Counted from the stretch's first letter, positions 1 through 9,318 are shown. The stretch is 64,000 nt of DNA from Cryobacterium sp. SO2 (GCF_026151165.2 NZ_CP117849.1:3720001-3784000), one strand, 5' to 3'. Notes: generated by a model not told the origin, from the letters alone. Numbers and translations are program-made.

Positions 1-1
1 C

Positions 2-2131
2 ATGCACCACGACAGCACCGTCACCCACCTCCGCAACGGCGGAACCAGTGTCATCGTCGACCTGACCGGCGACGGGATGCCCGAAATTCTCTTCTGGGGC
101 GCTGACCAGGGCGACCTGTCCGCCGCGGAGCTCGCCGACCTCACGCTCGCCACCCGGGCCCAGCGGGTCTCCGGCGGCCTTGACCAGCCGGCCCGGCTCA
201 CCGTACTGCCGCAGGAGGCCAACGGCTGGCAGGGCACCCCCGGTCTCACCGGTAGCCGGCAGGGCCGGTTCTTCTCCCCCGCCCTGCGCGCCACCGAGTT
301 CGTCACCACCCCGGCAACGCTCGTCATCGAAGCGATCGACGAGATCAGCCGCCTCTCCCTGCGCGCCGAACTCGCCCTCGATGCCGCCGGCGTGTTCAGC
401 CAGCGCCTCACCGTGACCAACACGGGCGATGACGTCTACGAGCTCAGCGACCTCTGCGTCACCCTGCCGCTGCCGGCCAGCGCCACCGAGATCCTCGACA
501 CCACCGGCCGGCACCTGCGCGAACGCAGCCCGCAGCGGCACGCCTTCACCCAGGGCCGGCACCAGCGCGACAGCCGCAAGGGTCGCCCCGGCGCCGACGC
601 CACCCTGTTGTTGGCGGCCGGCACTCCCGGCTTCGGTTTCGAACGCGGCCTCGTCCAGGCCGTGCACCTGGCCTTCAGCGGCAACCACCGCCTGGCCGCC
701 GAGAGGCTCGTCACCGGGTCGGCATTCCTGCAGGCCGGCGAACTGCTCGCCCCCGGCGAGATCCGCCTCGCCCCCGGCGCCAGCTACAGCACCCCCACCG
801 TGATCGGTTCCTGGGGCGACGGCCTCAACGAACTCTCTGCCCGCATCCACACCCGCTTGCGCGCGCGGCCCACCCACCCCGCAACGCCCCGCCCGGTGAC
901 CCTCAACACCTGGGAGGCCGTCTACTTCGACCACGACTTGGCCCGGCTGACCGCACTCGCGGATGCCGCCGCCCGCGTGGGCGTCGAACGCTACGTGCTC
1001 GACGACGGCTGGTTTCACGGCCGCCGCGACGACACCGCGGGCCTGGGCGACTGGTGGGTAGACGCCGACGTCTGGCCGGACGGCCTGAGCCCGCTGATCG
1101 ACACCGTCACGGGCCTCGGCATGCAATTCGGCCTCTGGGTGGAACCCGAGATGGTCAACCCCGACTCCGACCTGGCGCGCGCCCACCCGGACTGGCTGCT
1201 GCAGGCCGACGGCCGCTTGCCGGTTGAGGGCCGCCAGCAGCAGGTGCTCGACCTCTCCCACCCGGATGCCTACGCGTACATCCTCGAACGGCTCGACGCC
1301 CTGCTGGTGGAGTACCCGATCGGCTACCTCAAGTGGGACCACAACCGCGACCTCGTCGACGCCGGCAGCACCCGCACCGGCGCCGCGGCCGTGCATGACA
1401 ACGTCGTGGCCCTCTACGCCCTGCTCGACGAGCTCAAGGCCCGCCACCCGGGCCTGGAGATCGAGAGCTGCGCCTCCGGCGGCGCCCGCGTCGACCTCGG
1501 CATCCTCGACCACACCGACCGCATCTGGACCAGCGACTGCATCGACCCGATCGAGCGCCTCACCATCCAGAAGTACACCGGCCTGCTGGTGCCCTACGAG
1601 CTGTTGGGCGCGCACATCAGCGGTCCGGAGTCGCACTCCACCGGCCGCCGGCACGACCTGTCGCTGCGCGCGGGCGTGGCCCTGTTCGGCCACCTCGGCA
1701 TCGAGTGGGACATCAGCGCCCTGTCCGCGGCCGACGAGACCGAACTGGTCAGCTGGATCGAGCTCTACAAGGCCAACCGCGGCCTCTTCCACACCGGCAC
1801 CTCGGTGCATGTCGACCACCCCGACCCGGCCGTCGACCTGCGCGGCGTTGTCGCCGCCGACCGAAGCGAGGCGATGTTCGTCTTCAGCCTGGTCGCCACC
1901 AGCGCCGCGTACCCGGTCGGGCCGTTGCGCTTCACCGGGCTGGATGACGACACCCGCTACCGGGTGAGCCTGGTCAACCGGGAGTTCACCGGCATCGGCA
2001 ACGGCCAGTCCCCGCTGGTCTGGGCCGAGCAGCCGCTCACCCTCACCGGCAGGGCCCTTCGCACCATCGGCCTGCAGGGGCCGGTGCTCTTTCCCGAACA
2101 CCCCGCAGTTTTCTCAATCACGTCAGTCTGA
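2..2131 (+). CDS. Alpha-galactosidase, GH36 family
   Basis: Hydrolyses terminal alpha-galactosyl residues (melibiose, raffinose type sugars), probably in the cytoplasm because no signal peptide is seen. The 709-residue length is normal for bacterial GH36. The motif KWDHNRD holds the nucleophile (Asp446) and TSDCID the acid/base (Asp512); ESCASGGAR lies between them. The ATG is the second base of the window, so the ribosome site is outside and a slightly longer N-terminus cannot be excluded, but the start of the beta-sandwich domain looks intact. An ABC sugar importer follows 34 bp downstream on the same strand, which supports uptake and cleavage of alpha-galactosides in one operon. A regulator would lie upstream of the window. 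Confidence 0.93.
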   Translation: MHHDSTVTHLRNGGTSVIVDLTGDGMPEILFWGADQGDLSAAELADLTLATRAQRVSGGLDQPARLTVLPQEANGWQGTPGLTGSRQGRFFSPALRATEFVTTPATLVIEAIDEISRLSLRAELALDAAGVFSQRLTVTNTGDDVYELSDLCVTLPLPASATEILDTTGRHLRERSPQRHAFTQGRHQRDSRKGRPGADATLLLAAGTPGFGFERGLVQAVHLAFSGNHRLAAERLVTGSAFLQAGELLAPGEIRLAPGASYSTPTVIGSWGDGLNELSARIHTRLRARPTHPATPRPVTLNTWEAVYFDHDLARLTALADAAARVGVERYVLDDGWFHGRRDDTAGLGDWWVDADVWPDGLSPLIDTVTGLGMQFGLWVEPEMVNPDSDLARAHPDWLLQADGRLPVEGRQQQVLDLSHPDAYAYILERLDALLVEYPIGYLKWDHNRDLVDAGSTRTGAAAVHDNVVALYALLDELKARHPGLEIESCASGGARVDLGILDHTDRIWTSDCIDPIERLTIQKYTGLLVPYELLGAHISGPESHSTGRRHDLSLRAGVALFGHLGIEWDISALSAADETELVSWIELYKANRGLFHTGTSVHVDHPDPAVDLRGVVAADRSEAMFVFSLVATSAAYPVGPLRFTGLDDDTRYRVSLVNREFTGIGNGQSPLVWAEQPLTLTGRALRTIGLQGPVLFPEHPAVFSITSV

Positions 2132-2165
2132 GTCCGCTCAAGCGGACCGAGCGCAAGGAGGCGCC

Positions 2166-3482
2166 ATGAAATCCCCCCGCACCATGCCCCACCCACCCGG
2201 CCGCAGACGCCGGCGGGCCACCGCCATGGTCGTCGCGGCCGCGACCCTCGTCGCGCTCAGCGGATGCGCGACATCCGCCGGCACCGACGTGGTCACGCTG
2301 AACTTCTTCCAGTTCAAGCCCGAAGCGGTGGGGAACTTCACCGCCATCATCAAGGACTTCGAGGCCGAGAACCCCGGCATCAAGGTCATCCAGAACTCCG
2401 TGCCAGACCCGGACACCGCCATCCGCACCCTGCTGGTGAAAGACAAGGTGCCCGACGTTCTCACGCTCAACGTCAACGGAAACTACGGCGAGCTGGCCCG
2501 GGCCTGCATCTTCGCCGACCTCAGCGCCGACCCGGTCGCCGAAACCGTGAACCCGGCCGTGCAAGACATCGTGCAGTCACTGGGCACCTGCTCCGCGGAC
2601 GGCGCCGACGAGGTGAACGCGTTGCCGTTCGCCAGCAACGCCAGCGGCATCCTCTACAACCCCGATATCTTCGCGGCCAACGGCGTGGAGGTGCCCACCA
2701 CCTGGGACGAGCTCATCGCCGCCGCCGACACCTTCCAGGCCAACGGGGTCTCACCGTTCTATTGCACCCTGAAGGACTCCTGGACCGCGTCGCCCGCGTT
2801 CGTCAACCTCGGTGGCACGCTGATGCCCGACGGTTTCTTCGACACCCTCCGCGACGAAGACCCGGCCGACGCCACGGTCTCGTTCCAGAAGGACTTCGCC
2901 GACGCCGCCGACAAGGAGGTGTCCCTGTTCAGCTACTGCCAGGACAACTTCGCCAGCCGCGACTACAACGCCGGCAACAAGGCCTTCGCCGATGGTGAAT
3001 CGGCCATGTACCTGCAGGGCTCCTACGCGATCCCGGCGATCCGGGCCAACAACACTGACGCCGCCATCGGCTCGTTCCCCTATCCGGTCACCGACGACGC
3101 CGACAGCCGCGTCGTGGTCTCCGGCGTGGACGTGGGCATCATGGTGGGCCGGAACACCCCGCATGCCGCCGAGGCACAGAAGTTCGTCGACTACCTGATG
3201 TCGCCCGAGGTTGTGACTGCCTACTCCGAAGCACAGAGCACCTTCTCGCCGCTGAAGGATGCCGCGCCCAACAACGACCCCGCCCTGGCCGGTCTCGAAC
3301 CGTATTTCAGTGCGGGAAAGATCATCGGCTTCATCGACCACCAGATTCCCGCGGCCGTGCCGCTGGTGAACCTGCTCCAGACGCTGGTGATCACCGGCGA
3401 CACGGAGACCTTCCTGGCCGACCTGGATTCCGAATGGGACAAGGTCGCCGCCCGCACCACCACACAGAGACAGGGGAAGTGA
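2166..3482 (+). CDS. Sugar ABC transporter substrate-binding lipoprotein
   Basis: Extracellular solute-binding protein family 1 (438 residues), the capture component of a CUT1-type sugar importer. An arginine-rich n-region is followed by a hydrophobic stretch and the lipobox LSGC with Cys34 as the lipidation site, so it is anchored to the outer face of the membrane. The start is supported by AAGGAGG about 6 bases upstream of the ATG. It sits between the alpha-galactosidase and two permeases. The ATPase is absent here, as in many actinobacterial CUT1 systems that share one MsiK-like ATPase encoded elsewhere. The ligand is inferred from the neighbouring glycosidase. Confidence 0.93.
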   Translation: MKSPRTMPHPPGRRRRRATAMVVAAATLVALSGCATSAGTDVVTLNFFQFKPEAVGNFTAIIKDFEAENPGIKVIQNSVPDPDTAIRTLLVKDKVPDVLTLNVNGNYGELARACIFADLSADPVAETVNPAVQDIVQSLGTCSADGADEVNALPFASNASGILYNPDIFAANGVEVPTTWDELIAAADTFQANGVSPFYCTLKDSWTASPAFVNLGGTLMPDGFFDTLRDEDPADATVSFQKDFADAADKEVSLFSYCQDNFASRDYNAGNKAFADGESAMYLQGSYAIPAIRANNTDAAIGSFPYPVTDDADSRVVVSGVDVGIMVGRNTPHAAEAQKFVDYLMSPEVVTAYSEAQSTFSPLKDAAPNNDPALAGLEPYFSAGKIIGFIDHQIPAAVPLVNLLQTLVITGDTETFLADLDSEWDKVAARTTTQRQGK

Positions 3483-3484
3483 GC

Positions 3485-4378
3485 ATGAGCAGCCCACGCA
3501 TCCGCTCCTCCATCGCCCGCACACCGCGCACCTTCTACTGGATGGTGGTGCCGGCCGTCGTGATCTTCTTCGCCCTGCACACCATCCCGGTGCTCTCCGG
3601 CATGTTCTTCAGCCTGACCAACTACGCCGGCTACGGCACCTGGGACCTGGTCGGGTTCTCGAACTACATCAACCTGTTCCAGGACGACCGGGTGCTCAAC
3701 TCCTACGGCTTCACCTTCGGGTTCTCCATCGTGTCCACCCTCCTGGTGAACGTCATCGCCCTGGCCATCGCGCTGGGCCTGAACTCCAAGATCAAGTTCC
3801 AGGCCGCGTTCCGCGGTGTGTTCTTCATCCCCTACGTGCTCGCGATCCTCATCATCGGCTACGTGTTCAACTACCTGTTCGCCAACTCGTTCCCTGCCAT
3901 CTTCACCGCGCTGGGCCTGCCGGGGCTCTCGGGCAACCTGCTGGCCAGCCCGGACTTCGCCTGGGTCGGCATCGTCATCACCACGGTCTGGCAGGCGGCG
4001 GCGTTCAACGTCATCCTCTACCTGGCCGGGCTGCAGACCATCTCCGCCGACCTCTACGAAGCGGCCGCCATCGACGGAGCCAGCGGCTGGCGCCGGTTCC
4101 GGTCGATTACCTTCCCACTGATCGGCGCGTACTTCACCATCAACATGGTGCTCTCGTTCAAGTCGTTCCTGCAGGTCTTCGACCAGATTGTGGCCCTCAC
4201 CGCGGGCGGCCCAGGCACGTCCACCGAATCCATCGCCCTCGTGATCTTCCGCGGCGGCTTCCAGGGTGGTGAGTACGGGTACCAGATGGCGAACGCCGTG
4301 GTCTACCTGTTCGTCATCATCATCGTTTCATTTCTGCAGCTGCGCATCCTGCAGCGCCGGGAGGCGAGCTTCTCATGA
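3485..4378 (+). CDS. Sugar ABC transporter permease (MalF-like)
   Basis: Inner-membrane permease of a CUT1 importer, 297 residues from the ATG at 3485, with about six hydrophobic segments. The EAA loop that contacts the ATPase is visible as YEAAAIDGASGWRRF. The frame is open further upstream, but the ATG at 3485 is 2 bases after the stop of the binding protein and follows an AGGGGAAG ribosome site, so I use it. Its stop overlaps the next permease by 4 bases (ATGA), implying translational coupling. Confidence 0.93.
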   Translation: MSSPRIRSSIARTPRTFYWMVVPAVVIFFALHTIPVLSGMFFSLTNYAGYGTWDLVGFSNYINLFQDDRVLNSYGFTFGFSIVSTLLVNVIALAIALGLNSKIKFQAAFRGVFFIPYVLAILIIGYVFNYLFANSFPAIFTALGLPGLSGNLLASPDFAWVGIVITTVWQAAAFNVILYLAGLQTISADLYEAAAIDGASGWRRFRSITFPLIGAYFTINMVLSFKSFLQVFDQIVALTAGGPGTSTESIALVIFRGGFQGGEYGYQMANAVVYLFVIIIVSFLQLRILQRREASFS

Positions 4379-5286
4379 CCGACACCCTCACCAACACGAC
4401 CGCGCCACTGCCCGCCGACTCGGATGCGTCCGCTCGCGCCCCGCGCACCCGCCGACGCCTCGACGGCGGCAACGGCGGCACCAACTGGTGGCTCACCGCC
4501 CTCATCGCGGTGTGCTCGCTCACGGTGCTGATCCCGCTGTACTTCACCGTGGTCACCGCGCTGAAGACGCCAGACCAGCTCGGCGGCACCGGGTTCGAAC
4601 TGCCCACCAGCATCCGCTGGGAGAACTTCGCGGATGCCTACCAGCTGACGAACTTCCCCCGCGCGCTCATGAACACGGCCCTGATCACGGTGGGCGCGGT
4701 GTTCCTCACCCTGCTCACCAACTCGCTGGTGGCCTACGCGATCGCCCGCAACATGCACAAGAAGTTCTTCAAGGGGCTGTACTTCTACTTCCTCGCGGCG
4801 ATCTTCGTGCCGTTCCCGATCATCATGCTGCCGGTGGTGAAGGAGACCGCGCTGCTGGGCATCGACACCCCGGTGGGCCTGATCCTGCTGTACACGGTCT
4901 ACGGGCTCTCGTTCAACATCTTCATCTTCGTCGCCTACATCAACTCCATCCCGGTGGAGCTGGAGGAGGCCGCCAGGCTGGACGGCGCGAGCACCTGGAT
5001 GGTGTTCTGGAAGGTGATCTTCCCGCTGCTCTCGCCGATGAACGCCACTGTCGGCATCCTCACCTGTGTCTGGGCGTGGAACGACTTCCTGCTGCCGCTG
5101 GTGGTGCTCTCCGACCCGTCGGCGCAGACCCTGCCGCTGGCGCAGTTCATCTTCCAGGGCCAGTTCAACACCAACTACCCGGTGGCGTTCGCCTCCTACC
5201 TGATGGCCCTTGCACCGCTGCTGGTGGTCTACGTGATCGCCCAGAAGTGGGTGGTGAGCGGCGTCACCCGCGGCTCGGTGAAGTAG
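4375..5286 (+). CDS. Sugar ABC transporter permease (MalG-like)
   Basis: Second permease of the CUT1 importer, 303 residues. A proline- and charge-rich cytoplasmic N-terminus precedes six hydrophobic segments; the EAA loop reads LEEAARLDGASTWMVFW. It overlaps the preceding permease by ATGA and is the last gene of the alpha-galactoside operon: a GC-rich hairpin follows 20 bp after the stop. Confidence 0.93.
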   Translation: MTDTLTNTTAPLPADSDASARAPRTRRRLDGGNGGTNWWLTALIAVCSLTVLIPLYFTVVTALKTPDQLGGTGFELPTSIRWENFADAYQLTNFPRALMNTALITVGAVFLTLLTNSLVAYAIARNMHKKFFKGLYFYFLAAIFVPFPIIMLPVVKETALLGIDTPVGLILLYTVYGLSFNIFIFVAYINSIPVELEEAARLDGASTWMVFWKVIFPLLSPMNATVGILTCVWAWNDFLLPLVVLSDPSAQTLPLAQFIFQGQFNTNYPVAFASYLMALAPLLVVYVIAQKWVVSGVTRGSVK

Positions 5287-5306
5287 CCGGCGCATCCGCA
5301 ACCCGC

Positions 5307-5337
5307 ATGGCCCGCGTCTCCTCGGAGCGCGGGCCAT
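5307..5337 (+). terminator. Hairpin terminator of the alpha-galactoside operon
   Basis: A perfect 10-bp stem, ATGGCCCGCG with CGCGGGCCAT, closes an 11-base loop, 20 bp after the last permease. No clear T-tract follows, which is common for actinobacterial terminators. Confidence 0.7.
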
Positions 5338-5380
5338 CGTCGGTGCTCCAGATTACGATGGAACCAAACGAGGGGGATGG

Positions 5381-5851
5381 ATGTCGCGGAAGAAGCGCGC
5401 CGCGCAGCTGAAGGCTATCGCTGCACACGTGGCGACCGCACCCATTCTTCTCGAGGGGGATGCGGATGAGTTGTTGAGCGCGTTGCGCTCGGGAACACTC
5501 GACGCGAATAGTTTTCAGTCTGACCAGACGTCGGCGGCGCAACCGGCTCGCGTCGTGGTCCTGGCCATCGAGAGGGACGCCCGGCGGTCGTCCCTCGTCA
5601 AGGCCGCCACGATGCTCCGGGCGCTGGACGACCGGATTGCGCCGGACGCCGTGCGCATCGTCGTGGTGCAGAGCTCCCGGTCCAAGCTCGCTCCCCCCAA
5701 GCTCCGGCGCCTGGTGGCGTCCGAGGTGCTGTTCCACGTGGCCCTCGCGCTGGAGGAAATCGCTCCCGGCCAGGGCGATCGCACCTACGGGCAACGGCTG
5801 GGCCTGGCCAGCCTGGACGCAGCTGGCTTTCGCATCCTGCGCTTCGGCTAG
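5381..5851 (+). CDS. Hypothetical protein, 156 residues
   Basis: I do not recognise this family. The protein is soluble with no signal or membrane segment. It has a basic N-terminus (MSRKKRAAQLK), a central hydrophobic beta-strand-like segment (ARVVVLAIERDARR), then a second one (AVRIVVVQSS). The ATG is preceded by a GAGGGGG stretch. The gene stands alone between the sugar-uptake terminator and a TetR gene on the opposite strand. Coding GC content and codon use look native. The alternating strands and helices suggest a small alpha/beta domain; no function can be given. Confidence 0.6.
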   Translation: MSRKKRAAQLKAIAAHVATAPILLEGDADELLSALRSGTLDANSFQSDQTSAAQPARVVVLAIERDARRSSLVKAATMLRALDDRIAPDAVRIVVVQSSRSKLAPPKLRRLVASEVLFHVALALEEIAPGQGDRTYGQRLGLASLDAAGFRILRFG

Positions 5852-5886
5852 GACACTCCTGGTTCGCGCTCCCGATCGGAGCCTGA

Positions 5887-6435
5887 CTACGTCGTCGGCG
5901 CCACCGTGATCGCCGCGATCATTCTGGCCAGACCGAACTCCCACGCGCGCTCGACGTCCCCGCCGAGGTTGAAGCCCCCGTTCAGCTCCATGCTGATGAA
6001 GCCCGCGGCCCAGGCCGTCAGCGTGCGAGCCGCCTCGAGGGCGTGCTCCTCACCGGCAAGCTCGCCGGCGACGCGGAGAACAGCCGCACTCGCCGCGGCC
6101 CGATACTCGTCGCCGACGGCCGGAGTCCCCGTGCCCGGCGTCATGACCAGCTGGAACGCGGCGGGCCGCTCGTGGCCGAACGCGCGCACGCCATTCGCGA
6201 GTTCCTCAGCGCCGGCTGCGGCGTCGAGGCGCTCCGCGAACGCGGTCATCGTCGCTTCCGCCACCAGCTGGATCAGCTTCTCGCGACTGCGCACGCGCTT
6301 GTAGAGCGACGGCGCGCGCACCCCGACGCGCTGGGCGACCGCCTGCATCGTGACCCCCGCGAGCCCTTCCTGTTCGAGCAGGTCGGTCGCGGCGAGCACG
6401 ATCGCGTCGAGAGAGGTACGTTCCGGGGTGGGCAT
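5887..6435 (-). CDS. TetR family transcriptional regulator
   Basis: A 182-residue repressor with an N-terminal TetR helix-turn-helix (VTMQAVAQRVGVRAPSLYK) and a C-terminal ligand-binding half typical of the WHG-type TetR group. An ATG at 6468 is in frame, but it lies inside a perfect palindrome. The ATG at 6435 is 6 bases after a strong -10 element (TATACT on this strand), so I choose 6435 and predict a leaderless message. It is divergent from the metallo-beta-lactamase-fold gene and probably represses both through the shared operator at 6458-6474. Confidence 0.85.
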   Translation of the reverse strand: MPTPERTSLDAIVLAATDLLEQEGLAGVTMQAVAQRVGVRAPSLYKRVRSREKLIQLVAEATMTAFAERLDAAAGAEELANGVRAFGHERPAAFQLVMTPGTGTPAVGDEYRAAASAAVLRVAGELAGEEHALEAARTLTAWAAGFISMELNGGFNLGGDVERAWEFGLARMIAAITVAPTT

Positions 6436-6441
6436 GATCCC

Positions 6442-6488
6442 AGTATAGCTATTGACGATAGCCATCATGGCTATGTAGCATAGCCATC
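6442..6488. promoter_or_regulatory. Divergent promoters with TetR operator
   Basis: A 17-bp perfect palindrome, ATAGCCAT-C-ATGGCTAT, occupies 6458-6474. On the plus strand it fills the spacer between TTGACG (6452-6457) and TAGCAT (6476-6481), an 18-bp spacing, with the ATG 7 bases after the -10. On the minus strand the -10 TATACT (6447-6442) precedes the TetR ATG by 6 bases. Extra half-sites are ATAGCTAT (6445-6452) and ATAGCCAT (6480-6487). Binding at the palindrome would block both promoters. Confidence 0.75.
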
Positions 6489-7205
6489 ATGAAACTCGGA
6501 CCCTCCCTCCACCGCATCGGCAACGACATCGTGGCCGTCTACCTCGTCGACACCCCGGAGGGGGTGACCATCATCGACGCCGGCCTCGCCGGCCAGTGGC
6601 GCGAGCTTCTCACCGAGCTCAGCGCCATGGGGCGCACCCTCGACGACGTGAAGGGCCTGATCCTCACGCACGGCGATTCCGACCACATCGGTTTCGCCGA
6701 GCGCCTGCGCCGTGACCACGGCGTGCCGGTCTACGTTCATCCGGCGGATGCCGACCGCGCGAAGGGCGGAAAGAAACCGACTACCACGAAACAGCAGATG
6801 AAGCCGGGCCCGGTCCTGGGGTTCGCGACCTACTCCCTGCGCAAGGGCGGCCTGCGCACCACCTACCTCACCGAGGTGGTGGAGGCCCACGACGGTGAGG
6901 TTCTCGACCTGCCCGGCCGGCCCCGGATCATCGCCCTGCCCGGGCATTCGGCGGGCAGCATCGCGATCCACGTTCCCGTCGCCGACGCCGTGTTCGTGGG
7001 CGACGGCCTCACCACCCGCCATGTGCTCACCGGTCAGGTGGGCCCGCAGCCGGCGCCGTTCACCGACGAGCCTGAGCAGGCAATCGCCTCACTGCGCGCG
7101 CTCCGCGCCACGGGTGCGACCTGGGTGCTGCCCGGCCACGGCGCCCCGTGGAACGGCGGCGTCGAGGCGGCCGTCACCGCGGTCGAGGAGGCGGCCAAGG
7201 CCTGA
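6489..7205 (+). CDS. MBL-fold metallo-hydrolase
   Basis: A 238-residue metallo-beta-lactamase-fold enzyme of the lactonase/glyoxalase-II-like group, probably a cytoplasmic hydrolase of unknown substrate. The metal motif reads THGDSDH: the usual HxHxDH has Asp in place of its second His, a variant known in this superfamily. Further ligand motifs are LPGHSAGS and the late LPGHG. No ribosome site precedes the ATG, but a -10 element ends 7 bases upstream, so translation is probably leaderless. It is expressed divergently from its likely TetR repressor. Confidence 0.85.
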   Translation: MKLGPSLHRIGNDIVAVYLVDTPEGVTIIDAGLAGQWRELLTELSAMGRTLDDVKGLILTHGDSDHIGFAERLRRDHGVPVYVHPADADRAKGGKKPTTTKQQMKPGPVLGFATYSLRKGGLRTTYLTEVVEAHDGEVLDLPGRPRIIALPGHSAGSIAIHVPVADAVFVGDGLTTRHVLTGQVGPQPAPFTDEPEQAIASLRALRATGATWVLPGHGAPWNGGVEAAVTAVEEAAKA

Positions 7206-7221
7206 TGTCAGGATTGCTGCG

Positions 7222-8103
7222 TCAGCTGGACGTCTGCTGCGGCTGCGCGACGCTCGTGGCGGCCCAGCTGGCCAGCAGCCTGAGTCGCTCGGCGCTGGCG
7301 GAACCAGGTTCGGCGGTGTAGATCATCAGCACGGAGCCGGGGTCGGCGGTGATGGCGAGCTCTTCATAGGCCAGCACGAGCTCCCCCACCACTGGATGGT
7401 TGAACCGCTTCGTGCCTGAGCCGTGGCTGCGCACGTCGTGAGCACCCCAGAGCTTCCGGAAGGTGTCGCTCAGGGTGGACAGCTCGCCCACGAGGTCCTG
7501 CAGGCCCTTGTCGTTGGGGTCCCGGCCGGCCTCGGCACGCATGATCGCCACACACATCCCGGCGAACACGTCCCAGTCCGGGTAGAAGTCGCGCGACGCC
7601 GGGTCGAGGAACTGGAACCTGGCGAGATTGGGCGTTCGCCCGCCATCGCCGATGAGGGGCGAGTAGAAGGCGCGCCCGAGCTCGTTGGTGGCCAGCAGGT
7701 CCTGGTGCTGATCACGCACGAACGCGATGCCCTCGGTGATCGAGCCGAGCACCCAGTGCAGGCTCGGCCGGCTCACCACGTTCTTCGTCGCGCGTCCGCG
7801 CGTGCGGCCCGAGAGGGGAATGCCATCCGCGGCGCGGGCGAGGGCGAACAGGTGCCCGCGTTCGGTGTCGTCGAGCTGCAGCGCCCGGGAGACGGCGTCC
7901 AGGACCGAGGAGGATGCGCCCGCGATGGCGCCCCGTTCGAGTTTCGCGTAGTACTCCACGCTGACGCCGGCGAGCGTGGCCACCTCGGTGCGGCGCAACC
8001 CCGGCACACGCCGGTTGGGCCCGGCAGGCAGGCCAGCCAGCTCCGGGGTGATTTTCGCCCGGCGCGACATGAGGAACTGACGCACTTCGGCTTGATTGTC
8101 CAT
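7222..8103 (-). CDS. XRE-family regulator with MmyB-like ligand-binding domain
   Basis: A DNA-binding regulator of 293 residues. The N-terminal helix-turn-helix (residues about 1-75) has the family signature RRVPGLRRTEVATLAGVS followed by YYAKLERG; the rest is the MmyB-like PAS-type ligand domain. It is divergent from the zinc alcohol dehydrogenase at 8253, the usual arrangement for this family, whose members repress neighbouring oxidoreductase genes. TACGCT on the minus strand (8116-8111) ends 7 bases before the ATG, again a leaderless layout. A deleted relative of this gene is at 47159. Confidence 0.88.
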   Translation of the reverse strand: MDNQAEVRQFLMSRRAKITPELAGLPAGPNRRVPGLRRTEVATLAGVSVEYYAKLERGAIAGASSSVLDAVSRALQLDDTERGHLFALARAADGIPLSGRTRGRATKNVVSRPSLHWVLGSITEGIAFVRDQHQDLLATNELGRAFYSPLIGDGGRTPNLARFQFLDPASRDFYPDWDVFAGMCVAIMRAEAGRDPNDKGLQDLVGELSTLSDTFRKLWGAHDVRSHGSGTKRFNHPVVGELVLAYEELAITADPGSVLMIYTAEPGSASAERLRLLASWAATSVAQPQQTSS

Positions 8104-8252
8104 AGCGACGAGCGTACGTCTCCCCGCCGCGGCGTGGGGTCCCCTACCGGTACACCCCTCGCCAGGGACTCCCCCCGCGGATGACGCGCCGGTGTACTGG
8201 ATGACGAAGCAATCGCAGCTGTGAAATTGTGAAACCGTGAAGGAGTATCCAC

Positions 8253-9266
8253 ATGCGTGGAGTCATCATGTACGCCCCCGGCGACGTCCGGGTCGAAGAG
8301 CGTCAGAGCCCGACCATCATCAAACCGACGGATGCGATCATCCGGCTCACGGCGAGCTGCATCTGCGGGTCGGACCTCTGGCCCTACCGGGGCGTCGAGC
8401 CCGTCGACCACTCGGCCATGGGCCACGAGTACGTCGGCGTCGTCGAGGAGATCGGCGACGACGTGCGCACCGTCACGGTCGGCGACTTCGTCGTGGGGTC
8501 CTTCGTGCTCTCCGACAACACCTGCGAGATCTGCCAGGCCGGGTTCCAGTCCCGGTGCGTGCACGCCGAATTCGCCACCGGAATGCAGGCCGAGATGGCC
8601 AGGATCCCCCTCGCCGACGGCACCCTCGTCGCCACCCCCGGCATGCCCGACGCCGACCTGATCCCCTCGCTGCTCGCAGCCTCGGATGTGCTCGGCACCG
8701 GCTGGTTCGCCGCCGTCGCCGCAGAGGCCGGCCCCGGCAAGACCGTCGCGGTGGTCGGTGACGGCGCCGTCGGCCTGATGGCCATCCTGGCCGCGAAGGA
8801 ACTCGGCGCCGAACGCATCATCGCCATGTCGCGTCACCCCGAACGGCAGAAGCTCGCCCGCTTCTATGGCGCGACCGACATCGTCGAGGAACGCGGCGAC
8901 GCGGGCGTGGCGAAGATCAAGGAACTCACCGGCGGGCTCGGCGCGCACTCCGTGATCGAAGCCGTCGGCACCCAGGAGTCTTTCATGCAGGCCGTCGGCG
9001 CCACCCGCGGCGGCGGGCACCTGGGCTACGTCGGGGTCAACTACGACGTGCAGATCCCCGGCATCCAGCTGTTCTTCGCCGGAATCCACACCCTCGGCGG
9101 CCCCGCTCCGGTGCGCAGGTTCCTGCCAGACCTGATCCAGCGGATCTGGGACCGGTCGATCGACCCCGGCAAGGTCTTCGATCTCACCCTGCCGATCGAG
9201 CAGGCCGCAGAGGGCTACAAGGCCATGGACGAGCGCCGCGCCACCAAGGTGCTGCTCACCTTCTGA
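8253..9266 (+). CDS. Zinc-dependent alcohol dehydrogenase
   Basis: Medium-chain dehydrogenase/reductase, 337 residues. The catalytic zinc site includes CGSDLW and GHEYVG; the Rossmann fold has VVGDGAVG. The structural-zinc loop reads DNTCEICQAG, so the first of the four usual cysteines is Asp and three cysteines remain. The start follows AAGGAG by 9 bases. It is divergent from the XRE regulator and 52 bp upstream of an MFS pump on the same strand. A paralogue of about the same length is at 61956. Substrate unknown. Confidence 0.9.
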   Translation: MRGVIMYAPGDVRVEERQSPTIIKPTDAIIRLTASCICGSDLWPYRGVEPVDHSAMGHEYVGVVEEIGDDVRTVTVGDFVVGSFVLSDNTCEICQAGFQSRCVHAEFATGMQAEMARIPLADGTLVATPGMPDADLIPSLLAASDVLGTGWFAAVAAEAGPGKTVAVVGDGAVGLMAILAAKELGAERIIAMSRHPERQKLARFYGATDIVEERGDAGVAKIKELTGGLGAHSVIEAVGTQESFMQAVGATRGGGHLGYVGVNYDVQIPGIQLFFAGIHTLGGPAPVRRFLPDLIQRIWDRSIDPGKVFDLTLPIEQAAEGYKAMDERRATKVLLTF

Positions 9267-9318
9267 CCTGCGTCAGACCGCCAACCGCCCGCCCTCACCG
9301 ACGTCTTCAGGAGCACCA

